Of a DNA stretch of 64,000 nucleotides, positions 45,912 to 54,599 are shown piece by piece (within the stretch, counting starts at the first letter, position 1; the number at the start of each line of letters is the position of its first letter). This DNA is from Sabellastarte sp. h YS-2021 (taxonomy: Eukaryota; Annelida; Polychaeta; Sabellida; Sabellidae). The position numbers and the translations under genes were made by a program. The stretch is taken from assembly GCA_964017235.1 (NCBI GenBank), contig OZ024931.1, forward strand, positions 102,256,221-102,320,220, read 5' to 3'. The notes below the pieces were generated by a model. The model searched no databases, was not told the DNA's origin, and saw only the letters and a list, made by a program, of their open reading frames with translations.

Positions 45912-48217
45912 CAATCACTTTGTAAACAGGTTACAGGAGGGACTGCTGACCGGGAGCCAGACATTAACACTAAAAAAGACTTTAAATTTTGCAAATTTTC
46001 ATGTTGTAAAAAGTGTACCTTCTGCGCCCGGGCACTCCCAAAAGAGAGAGTTAAGTCCCGGGGCAGCAGCTTGTCAGACATCAAGAAATTACAAATTAAA
46101 ATATGTGAACAGTGTTTCTTGTGTCACTCAATTGTGTCCTGTCCAACCTGTAGCAAATGCCCACAATGTTGCACAAAATCTACCTGTAGGGGCCAGACTT
46201 CAAAATTTTTGGAAAACTTGGCTAAATCTAGGGGCCGGTCCGAAGGTAGTTCAAATCCTTCGAGAGGGTTACCCCCTCCCCTTCCGGATCCGCCCCCAAC
46301 TCACACGATTCCCTACAGTCATGAGCCGGTATGTCAATCCCCACAGGAACAGCTACCTGTTGGAGGCATTACATCAGCTCATAGACAAAAAAGCGGTCGA
46401 AAGAGTTCAAAATCCAAGATCACTAGGATTCTTCAACCGACTGTTCTTAGTCCCAAAACCCAACAACAAATGGAGGCCAATACTGGACCTAAGCAACTTA
46501 AACGTTTTCCTCAAAGTGGAAAAGTTCAAGATGGAGACACCCGGAAACCATCAGAACATCGCTCCAACAAGGAGAGTGGGTCACCTCAGTAGACTTCAAA
46601 GATGCCTACTTCCACATACCGATACAAGAACAATCCAGAAAATATCTACGTTTTCATGTCCAGGGCCGGACTTACCAGTTCAAAGCATTGCCTTTCGGTC
46701 TGTCCACAGCGCCCATGGAGTTCACTGTATTAGCCAAGGAGGTGAAACTGATGGCCATACACAAGGGTAAAAGAATCCACCAGTACCTAGACGACTGGTT
46801 GGTGAGAGCCAGATCTCAACACCTTTGTCTCCAACACACCCAAATCCTGGTCAAAATGTGCCAGGACCTAGGTTGGCTGGTGAATCTAGAGAAATCAGAA
46901 CTGGAACCCAAACAAGTATTCGACTTCGTCGGTTACCAGTTCGACCTCAGGTCCGGCCGGGTCAGACCGACCCTGGACCGGTGGCAAAGCCTTCAAGACA
47001 AGATACAATCCCTTCTATCACTACCGACCTGTCCGGTCCGGCAGTTCATGTCCTTGATAGGCCTACTCACAGCCACAGAAAAACAGGTTCACCTCGGCCG
47101 ACTACACATGAGACCCATACAGTGGCATCTCAAAAACAATTGGAGGGTACCAGAATCTCTGGAGAAGATTATCCCTCTACCGAGGTCCCTGCACCCTCAT
47201 TTACAATGGTGGCTACAAGAAGACAACGTGCTTCAAGGCCAACCTTTACACCCAGGAAGACATGCGCTGCAAATCTTTACAGACGCATCAAAAGAAGGGT
47301 GGGGCGCTCACTTAAACGAGTTCACCACAAGGGGTTCCTGGTCGATACGGGAAAGCAAGTTGCACATAAACCTCCTAGAACTGAAAGCAGTTTTCTTAGC
47401 CTTGAAAGAGTTCCAAGATCTCTGTGTAGGAAAAATAGTTCTAGTAGCAACCGACAATACTACAGTAGTAGCTTACATAAACAAGGAAGGAGGAATGAGG
47501 TCGGGCCCACTGTGTGCCCTACTGTGGAGAATCTTGACCTGGTGCTCCCAGCGACAAGTAACTCTCAAAGCTCGACATATTCCAGGCCACTTAAATGTGA
47601 TAGCCGACAAACTGTCCAGGCTGGGTCAAACCATCCAGACAGAGTGGTCCCTCCTTCCGGAAGTCTTCCACCAGATATGCATCCGGTGGCACCGGCCTCA
47701 AATAGACCTCTTTGCCACGAGGTTCAACCACAAATTACCTCAGTTTGTCTCCCCGGTGCCGGACTCCCTGGCAGCAGCAGTAGATGCACTTTCTCTGCCT
47801 TGGGAGGACCTGGATGCATACGCCTTCCCACCGACCGCCATCTTGGGCAAAGTGGTGGAGAAGCTTCTGGACTCCCCGTGCAAGAGACTCATTCTCATTG
47901 CCCCGGGGTGGCCCAACATGCCTTGGTTTTGGGACTTGGTGACCATGTCCAGCCAGGTCCCTCTCAGCCTGCCCAACCTGCCCAATCTGTTAACACAACC
48001 ATTCAATCAGATCCCTCACAGAAATCTGACCAACCTAAATCTCCATGCCTGGCTCCTAGAGCCACAAAGATCAAGGAGCAGGGCTTCTCTGAGGCGGTGG
48101 CAGCAAGAATTGAGGCTCCTCAGAGAAGATCAACCAGATCAGTCTATGAGGCAAAGTGGACCATTTTTAAGAAGTGGTGTCTCTCTAATCAGGTGGACTT
48201 CAGGTCACCACCTATAA
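45712..48217 (+). pseudogene. DIRS RT-RNase H-methyltransferase-like ORF, copy D (single frameshift)
   Basis: The +1 frame relative to gag opens inside gag (first Met 45712). Homology to RT starts at VGARLQNFWKTWLNLGAGPK. An extra C in CCC at 46540-46542 (copy A has CC) shifts MET-P to a frame that then runs to 48217. RT motifs: LFLVPKPNNKWRPILDLS, SVDFKDAYFHIPIQ, FKALPFGLSTAPMEF, QYLDDWLV (Y at 46784). RNase H: FTDASKEGWGAHL, LLELKAVFLALKE, ATDNTTVVAYINKEGG, HIPGHLNVIADKLSR, with all acidic residues present. The C-terminus AFPPTAILGKVVEKLL and LIAPGWPNMPWFWDL is the Dam-like region of DIRS elements, whose function is unproven. The frameshift should be checked as a sequencing error. Confidence 0.9.
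45912..46592 (+). other. Gag-frame Cys-rich extension after TGA (candidate readthrough domain)
   Basis: After the gag TGA the same frame is open for 226 codons. The first ~95 contain FCKFSCCKKCTFCARALPKE, then KICEQCFLCHSIVSCPTCSK and CPQCCTKSTC, sixteen cysteines in CxxC-like pairs. Copies A, B and C keep the cysteines, KER and CFLC in this frame. The stop context TGA-CAA-TCA fits CARYYA, the tobamovirus-type readthrough consensus. After about 46200 the frame is simply the alternative frame of RT. It would place a zinc-binding region after the basic Gag C-terminus, like nucleocapsid. Other routes are reinitiation at an internal ATG, splicing or frameshifting into RT. It lacks an assigned family. 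Confidence 0.6.
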
Positions 48218-49131
48218 AGTCGGTGGCTGACTTCCTTATGTACCTCTTTGAGGACAAGAAGCTACAGCCCAGTACCATTGATGGTTACAGATCTGCCATC
48301 TCTGATAAACTAGGTGACACAACGGTCAATATCAGTAAAGATGATAATCTCACTCGTCTCTTGGAAAGTTTCCACAGAGATAGACCCAAAGGGCGCAGGG
48401 GAATACCCTCCTGGAACCTCTCCCTGGTACTACACCAGCTGACCAGACCCCCCTTTGAACCTCTGAAGGAGGCATCATTGAAGCATTTGACCTTCAAAAC
48501 TGTCTTCTTGTTAGCCTTGGGCTCGGGCAAAAGAAGGAGTGAGATTCATGCATGGCAGCATAAGAACATCCGACACCAGTCCGACTGGTCCAAGGTGTCT
48601 CTCTTTCCATCTCCCAGCTTTCTTTCTAAGAACCAGCTAGCCAAAGAGGGCCCGGGAAGTGTAGCCCCAGTGGTCATACCAGCCCTGGCTCCTACTCTAG
48701 ATAGATCACTCAAGTCGGATAGATCTCTTTGTCCAGTTAGAGCCCTGCGCTACTATCTGGACAGGACTTCAAACATAAGGCAGGACAAACAACTGGTTTT
48801 TGTCTCCTTCAAGAAAGGTTTCGACAAAGACATTTCACCTGCCACCATCTCCTCTTGGATCAAACAGACTGTGATCTTGTGCTATGAGCTTTCTGATCAC
48901 CAGGCCCACACCCTACATCAAGTAAAAGCCCATGATGTCAGGGCCTTTGCTGCTTCCAAGGCCTTCCAATCCGGAGTCTCCTTGGAGCAGATCTTATCAG
49001 CCTGCCACTGGAAATCTCACAACACCTTCACCCAATTCTATCTGAAGGATGTGGCCTGGGCTGACTCAGAGCTCTATCATCTCGGTCCGGTCGTGGCTGC
49101 TCAACAGATCCACCAACGGACTGATACTTAG
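46825..49131 (+). CDS. DIRS tyrosine recombinase ORF with RT-overlapping N-terminal half (intact, copy D)
   Basis: The open frame is 768 codons. Residues 1 to about 420 overlap the RT/RNase H/methyltransferase ORF in the -1 frame and are basic and Ser/Pro/Arg-rich (RRIKRRVGRSLKRVHHKG). The recombinase proper begins about residue 420 with FSEAVAARIEAPQRRSTRSV and the SAM-like DNA-binding part (LQPSTIDGYRSAISDKLGD). The catalytic domain has GSGKRRSEIHAW (Arg), VKAHDVRAFAASKAF (His-x-x-Arg), SACHWKSHNTF (His/Trp) and FTQFYLKDVAW (nucleophilic Tyr), about 35 residues from the end. It should join the circular DIRS DNA to the target. Translation probably starts well inside the frame, and the true start cannot be fixed from sequence. 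Confidence 0.9.
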   Translation: MSPTHPNPGQNVPGPRLAGESREIRTGTQTSIRLRRLPVRPQVRPGQTDPGPVAKPSRQDTIPSITTDLSGPAVHVLDRPTHSHRKTGSPRPTTHETHTVASQKQLEGTRISGEDYPSTEVPAPSFTMVATRRQRASRPTFTPRKTCAANLYRRIKRRVGRSLKRVHHKGFLVDTGKQVAHKPPRTESSFLSLERVPRSLCRKNSSSSNRQYYSSSLHKQGRRNEVGPTVCPTVENLDLVLPATSNSQSSTYSRPLKCDSRQTVQAGSNHPDRVVPPSGSLPPDMHPVAPASNRPLCHEVQPQITSVCLPGAGLPGSSSRCTFSALGGPGCIRLPTDRHLGQSGGEASGLPVQETHSHCPGVAQHALVLGLGDHVQPGPSQPAQPAQSVNTTIQSDPSQKSDQPKSPCLAPRATKIKEQGFSEAVAARIEAPQRRSTRSVYEAKWTIFKKWCLSNQVDFRSPPIKSVADFLMYLFEDKKLQPSTIDGYRSAISDKLGDTTVNISKDDNLTRLLESFHRDRPKGRRGIPSWNLSLVLHQLTRPPFEPLKEASLKHLTFKTVFLLALGSGKRRSEIHAWQHKNIRHQSDWSKVSLFPSPSFLSKNQLAKEGPGSVAPVVIPALAPTLDRSLKSDRSLCPVRALRYYLDRTSNIRQDKQLVFVSFKKGFDKDISPATISSWIKQTVILCYELSDHQAHTLHQVKAHDVRAFAASKAFQSGVSLEQILSACHWKSHNTFTQFYLKDVAWADSELYHLGPVVAAQQIHQRTDT

Positions 49132-49213
49132 AGGAGAGTGACACATATCTGTATATATTGCACCTTTAGTTAAGAAATATTATAAAAAAAAAAATAAAAA
49201 AAAATCTTCTCAG

Positions 49214-49230
49214 GTACTTCCTCAGGGAGT
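49214..49230 (+). other. Conserved 3'-region hairpin, copy D
   Basis: TACTTCCTCAGGGAGT keeps a stem like copies A-C with different bases. It follows an A-rich stretch and precedes GGGACGGAACTCACCCCTC. Confidence 0.45.
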
Positions 49231-49481
49231 CTTACTTCTATGGGACGGAACTCACCCCTCTCTTCCCCTACCTCAGAGCAGGTCTGTTAAAAAGGGGGGG
49301 GGGGCATGGTCGATTCTGACGGTTCCAGTCCGGTTAACCGGATGATGATATTCGACCAGAGCCTTAAGGGTTTTTTGACTGCAAGGTCTACCCAGGCTTC
49401 AGGACGGAGTTTCTTCTTACCTCTATCAGGAGTTCACACAAGTCCCTAGTAGCTTACCCGCCGACCAAGCGGTAGTTATTC

Positions 49482-49578
49482 AGCTATTGTCCATTGGATA
49501 GGATGTATTAACGCAATAAAATTGCAAATTTAATAGGTAAATTAAATTTTTATAAGTTAATACCCTATCCAATGGACA
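49482..49578. repeat. ICR of DIRS copy D
   Basis: GCTATTGTCCATTGGATAGG, AACGCAATAAAATTGCAAAT to CCCTATCCAATGGACA. It even shares the copy-specific GCTATTG with the ITRs, as expected if ends and ICR are copied from each other. Confidence 0.93.
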
Positions 49579-49639
49579 CACAAGACCCTCCCACCGACCC
49601 CGCTATCAGCCTACTAGGGGTCTAATGGTTTAGACAACA

Positions 49640-49850
49640 AAAAAGATGCTATGACGTCATGCTGTCTAGACAGGAAGGAAGTACCACACGCCACCTGGCG
49701 AGTGCACAGCATTGGACCGGCCTGGCCGGTGGAGACACAGGACGTCTTTTTCTGACGTTTGGCGGGCCGGTCTGCGCCGACCGGATAAGCTATTGTCCAT
49801 TGGATAGGGTATTAACTTATAAAAATTTAATTTACCTATTAAATTTGCAA
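49640..49850. repeat. Right ITR of DIRS copy D
   Basis: Reverse complement of 43552-43747 with about one mismatch in the inner ~165 bp (GTTGG versus GTCGG). TGACGTCA at 49652. Confidence 0.93.
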
Positions 49851-49861
49851 GTTCGACCACA

Positions 49862-50590
49862 TACTTGGACATATAAGAACATAAATCAAAAGTCCTCAAA
49901 GCCCAAAAGGGCTTCTTCTGAACAAGGTACATCTATTCAACCCAGACCATGTACTTTATAGGGAAGTAGATCTTTCTGACTTGCCCTCACAACATACTGA
50001 GGATATTCAAACTTAGGCAGATTTTGAATCTTCCTCACCCCAGGGACATTATACCTTGGTCCTCCACCGCAGTCTGGGCTATGAATGATGTAGCAGGCCA
50101 ACAGGAGCTTGGGCCAAAGGGTCCTTCAGCTATGCTCCCACTCAGTCCTGTAAGATGTTTTTGATAAATTTAAACTGGACATTCAGGCTACTAATTTACC
50201 TGAAAATTAATCGATAAACCCATGGTTCCACTAGGGGGTACAATTGGGACAACCTTGTTTTGAGGACAAATTACAAGATTGAAAATCTGTATCTCCCCTA
50301 TTCCCCCTCGGGCCGCTATGGCTTAGGTCGCCTCCCGGTAGTAAAAGAGTTTGAGCTTCAGGCAAGGCAATCTCTGTTGTCTATTTTTGACTGGCCTTAA
50401 CTAGGTCATTTCTGAATGCAACCTGGTCATGAGTATCAAGGCTACTGCCAGACAGGTCTACTTTAATTAAAAAGGGTGCAGAATGATTTCTAAAGACCTA
50501 TGACTAATATCTGAATAAGAGGATCCTTATCCAACAGAGTTCCTTAACCTATAAATAGACCTCAGCCGTCTCCTCGAGAGAGACCCTATG
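49862..50590 (+). pseudogene. DIRS-II gag remnant
   Basis: SSKPKRASSEQGTSIQPRP then TAG. Further pieces (LSDLPSQHTEDIQT, then QEL-rich and acidic parts) are broken by stops. It is assigned to gag only by position before DIRS-II RT and by composition. Confidence 0.4.
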
Positions 50591-50592
50591 GA

Positions 50593-51570
50593 AAATTATG
50601 TCCACCCCACTGGGGGGGTGCACATATTATTTTTGCTTTTTCCGGCGTCCGGCGTCCCACTTGGTTTCCAGACATTTTAGGCAACAGTTCTTATCCTATC
50701 TTTACCAAATTTTGCATGCAGGTTTATTGGGTTAATAGCTTGTATGGGATTGCTTTTGGGGGGAATTGCTTCATAGATGAGTGAGTAATTAATTAAATAA
50801 ATGAGTAATTAGCTATTTTGAATACTAAAAAAGGCAAATGTGCTCATATCTCCTAAACCGTGCGAGATAGAGCGATTTCATCGAAATTTTCGACCCACAG
50901 GGTATCTAGGGAATGTACTCTTCGCAATTTTCAAAAAATGTTCCCCTCCCCAAAAATGGCGGCCATTTTGAATTTTCGAATTTTTGCCAAAAATGGCAAA
51001 ACACAAATTTGCTTCTATCTCCTTAACCGTGCGAGATAGAGCGATTTCGTCGAAATTTTCGACCCACAGGGTATCTAAGGAATGTACTCTTCGCAATTTT
51101 CAAAAAATTTTCCCCTCCCCAAAAATGGCGGCCATTTTGAATTTTCGAATTTTTGCCAAAAATGGCAAAACACAAATTTGCTTCTATCTCCTTAACCGTG
51201 CGAGATAGAGCGATTTCGTCGAAATTTTCGACCCATAGGGTATCTAACAAATGTACTCTTGCCAATTTTCAAAAAAAATTTCCTTTTCCAAAAAATGGCG
51301 GCCATTTTGAATTTTCAAATTTTTGCCAAAAATAGAAAAACAGGAATTTGCTTCTATCTTCTTAACCGTGCAAGATAGAGTGATTTCATCAAAATTTTCG
51401 ACCCAACCAATGCAAAAAGGCATGAAGCTGAAATAATTTACATCTACACTAATAAATATTTAAGCATCATTGATATATTTTACAAATGAAACAGGGTCTT
51501 GTAAGACTACTGTACAATTTTGGCAAAAGGTTCATGGGGTGGACATTACACATGATAATGTGTGTTCTTC
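50593..51570 (+). mobile_element. GTCCACCCC-type tandem-repeat element, second copy
   Basis: Head AAAATTATGTCCACCCCACT, then CATATTATTTTTGCTTTTTC, the same as 22946. Three well-kept ~155-bp units follow at about 50840-51320 (ACCGTGCGAGATAGAGCGAT, TCGAAATTTTCGACCCA, AATGGCGGCCATTTTGAA), then a fourth, degenerate one. The tail is GGGGTGGACATTACACATG with the hairpin ATTACACATGATAAT. GTCCACCCC at the head and GGGGTGGAC at the tail are perfect inverted termini. Confidence 0.83.
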
Positions 51571-51599
51571 TATGCTATCCTGTTTCTATTCGCATCTAC

Positions 51600-52260
51600 T
51601 ATCAACAGGGCATCATATTTCTAGTTCTTAATTAGTTCAGGAGGGACAAGAGTTCCTCCTCCAAGGCGCCCTTGAAGCACTTTAGGGTTTAGAACCTATC
51701 AAATCAGCCCTTTCATAATCCCCAAGAGACTCCTACAGGAAACACCCCTATGGGGGGGGGGGGTCAATCCATTCCAAACAGTAATCGTTTTTCCCCAGTT
51801 AGGGGGAAATCGAGTAGCAGAGGCTCCAGACGTCTTTTCGAAGTCAGACAGAGTGTGTGAAAACCCCTCCTCCCATTGACTCCTTAAATCCTCACTCAGT
51901 CCGCCAGTAGGAGGTCTCCTCCGTTTATTCAGAAGAGACTCATGCCCAAACAACGTGTTAAACATTCTTACCATGGTTAAGTGCTACCATTCATCACAAA
52001 CCAAAATTAGCCAGAGTTTTCCCTGTTTCGGTCAGGATACAAGGCCCTTTCGAAATCCAGCTCTGGCTGCTTGTATTCAGTCTGTCCTGCCAAGAATGTC
52101 ATAAAAAGGGTGGAAAATGTTCAATCTCTTGGGTTTTACAGTCACCTGTTCTAGCCCCCAAGCCTCACCCAAGGTGGAGGCCAGTGAAAGGTCTAAGCAG
52201 GCTCAACCACTTTCTACTTGTACGAAAGTTCAAATGGATAACCAATCAGTAGAAGTCCGA
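51600..52260 (+). pseudogene. DIRS-II gag end and RT N-terminal remnant
   Basis: From about 52060, the order VLPRMS, KRVENVQSLGFYSH, then PKPHPRWRPVKGLSRLNHF-like pieces corresponds to the RT start of copy D (VQNPRSLGFFNRLFLVPKP). Stops and frameshifts abound. Confidence 0.55.
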
Positions 52261-53310
52261 ACTTAAATCTACTCTGGTGTTTTTTTTGTTCGTGGGCTAC
52301 GATTACCATCCTGTAAATCCCACTCAAGAGAGATGGCTCAAACTTCGGGATTTGATCCTACACTTTAGGTCAAACATGTTTTTGACTCCAAGATGTTTGA
52401 TGTCACTAATTGGGTTGCTTGCCTCAACGGAGAACATGGTCCCAGAAGGAAGCCTTCACATGAGACCCTTCTGTTTCTATTTCAATTTCATCTCAAGGAG
52501 CACTGGAGATAACCTGTCATTGTACAGCCTCCTTCCTTGGTTGCAGACCATTTCAGCTCTCCTAGGGTGGTGGCAGAATCCTCCAATCATGATGAAGGGT
52601 GCAGACCTTCATCCCTAAGACCACAGTACCCAAACCTTACAGAAGCCTCGAACAAAGGTTGGGGCGCTCATTTATAGCAAGCTCTGCAAAGGTCTGTGGT
52701 CGGACAGGGATAAAAGGCTACTCATAAATGTTCTAGAGCTGAAGGCGGTCTCTGGCCTTCTGAAAGTTCAAGAACCAGTGTCAAATCAGAGAGTGTTGGT
52801 TGCCACGGACAACTCTACAGTAGTAACCTATATAAACAAACAAGGAGGAACCCACTCAGCCAAGATGTGTGCTCTCCTGTGGAGACTCATGACATGGTGC
52901 CATCCCAACAAGATAACCCTCAGGGCCAGGCACATTCCAGGATGCCTGAATGTGATGGCCGACCTGTCCAGATCAGCCAAATCCAATCAACAGAATGGTC
53001 ACTGCATCCGCTGGTGTTTAAACAGACCTATTTTCCACTCCTCTAAACCACAAATTGTCCAATGTACGTATCTCCTGTCCCTGATCAACATGCCTGGGAC
53101 ATAGATGCTCTGAACATAGTCTGGTCGGGTCTCACTGCCTATGTTTACCCTCGCTCGGCTCTCCTTTACAGGGTGATCCAAAATCGGGCAACCCCATTGC
53201 CTCATTATTGTAATAGCCCCAGGGTGGCCAGGGATGCCCTGGTTCTGGGACCTAGTGCAGCTCTCTCTGGAGATCCCACTCCAATTATCAGTGTCAACAA
53301 CATTTCTCAA
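52260..53310 (+). pseudogene. DIRS-II RT end, RNase H and Dam-like remnant
   Basis: FVGYDYHPVNPTQERW and LMSLIGLLASTENMVPEG match the RT end. The RT core with YxDD is absent between 52250 and 52280. RNase H: TEASNKGWGAHL before a stop, ATDNSTVVTYINKQGG, HIPGCLNVMADLSR. Dam-like: VSPVPDQHAWDIDALN, VYPRSALLYRVIQN, then IAPGWPGMPWFWDL-like in another frame. Confidence 0.75.
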
Positions 53311-53439
53311 ACAGTCCTCTAACCAAGTGTTTCTCTCAATCCACGGTTTCTAAACCTTCATGCCTGATGTCTAGGAGTGGCCAACTCCAAGAAAAAGGCT
53401 CCTCTGTGGAAGGGGCAGAGAGAATTGCGGCCTGTCAAA

Positions 53440-54440
53440 GATAGTCAACCAAGACCATCTACCAATCAAGTGGGCCCTGTTTGAGAGATGGTGCAAAGAT
53501 AATTCAGTGGTTTTCACCTCTCCCACTGTAAAACAATTTTCGACTTTTCATGTATCTGTACCAAGATCTAAATATGCACCCTTTGACCATTGATGGTTTC
53601 AGGAAGGCCATTGTTGACACTTTGGGCCCAGTGGGGCCCCACATTTCTCAAAGCTCTGACCTTAACAGGTTACTCTCCAGCTTTCACAGGGATTGTCCCA
53701 AACTTCCTGAAACCTCAAGTGGAACCTTCTGTGGTACTTAATGAGCTCACACAAGCACCCTTTGAGCATATGAAGGACACAGACGTCAAACATCTTACTC
53801 TCAAAAATGCTTTCTTGCTAGCTTTGGCCTCCGGCAAGTGCCACAGCAAAATCCACACCTGGGTTGGAAACAAAGTATCTAATTTAGGCCAATGAGAAAA
53901 GGTTACCTTGTTCCCCTCTTCAGATTTTATAGCCAAGAACCAACTAGCAAGATAATGTTCTCAAGTGTGTCTCCAGTGACTATCCCTGCTTTGACTACCA
54001 TCGTGGATAGACAATTCAAAGAGGACAGGACCTTGTGTCCAGTACAGGGCCTGAGGTATTACCTGGATCGAACCAAGGACCTAAGAGGTTCTCAATCCCT
54101 ACTCTTTTCCTATTCCCATTTCTTTCAAAAGGTCATACCTCAAGATATCAGACCCACTACTCTCTCTTCTTGGTTAAAACAACTAATTTTTTACAAACAA
54201 GCAGACCAACAGTCCTTGGACTTGGTCCAAGTTAAAGCTCATGATATCAGGGCCTTTGGTGGGGTTTTTCGGCGGACCAAATCATGCAAGCTTGTCACTG
54301 GAAAGCTCACAATACATTTACCAATTTTACCTTTAAGACCTTACTTCGTCAGATTATGACAACATATGGATCTGGGTCCACTTGTAGCGGCACAACAAGT
54401 CCTAGACCCTTCCCCTCAGACTCATCATCCTCGGAAAGAA
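53440..54440 (+). pseudogene. DIRS-II tyrosine recombinase remnant
   Basis: MHPLTIDGFRKAIVDTLGPV, LTQAPFEHMKDTDVKHLTLK, LALASGKCHSKIHTW (the first catalytic Arg appears changed), VKAHDIRAFGG, ACHWKAHNTFTNF, in shifted frames. Clearly homologous to, but distinct from, the family-I recombinase. Confidence 0.75.
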
Positions 54441-54599
54441 AGGGGGGGGTGCACCTCCGCTACAGTCAAGTCTTAGGAGTCTAAACCCAGGGTCTAGGTA
54501 TAAGCATACCTTCGCAGGATGTTTGGTAAGGTCTTTGATCCTATTTATGTGAAAATAGTGTTGTGGATAAATATTATGTGTTTAATCTAGGTAACCCAC

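Larger units (their letters stand above)
43552..49850 (+). mobile_element. DIRS copy D (best-preserved copy)
   Basis: A 6.3-kb element with nearly identical ITRs, intact gag, RT interrupted by one extra base, and an intact YR ORF and ICR. No target duplication is seen (left flank CAATCCA, right flank AGTTCGA). Because ITRs are remade at each transposition, about one mismatch in the inner ~165 bp indicates a very recent insertion. It lies next to decayed DIRS-II gag sequence. Confidence 0.95.

Noticed and set aside
51699-51974. Minus-strand 91-residue ORF
   Set aside because: It lies in decayed DIRS-II gag-region DNA, with no recognisable domain and a G-homopolymer inside.
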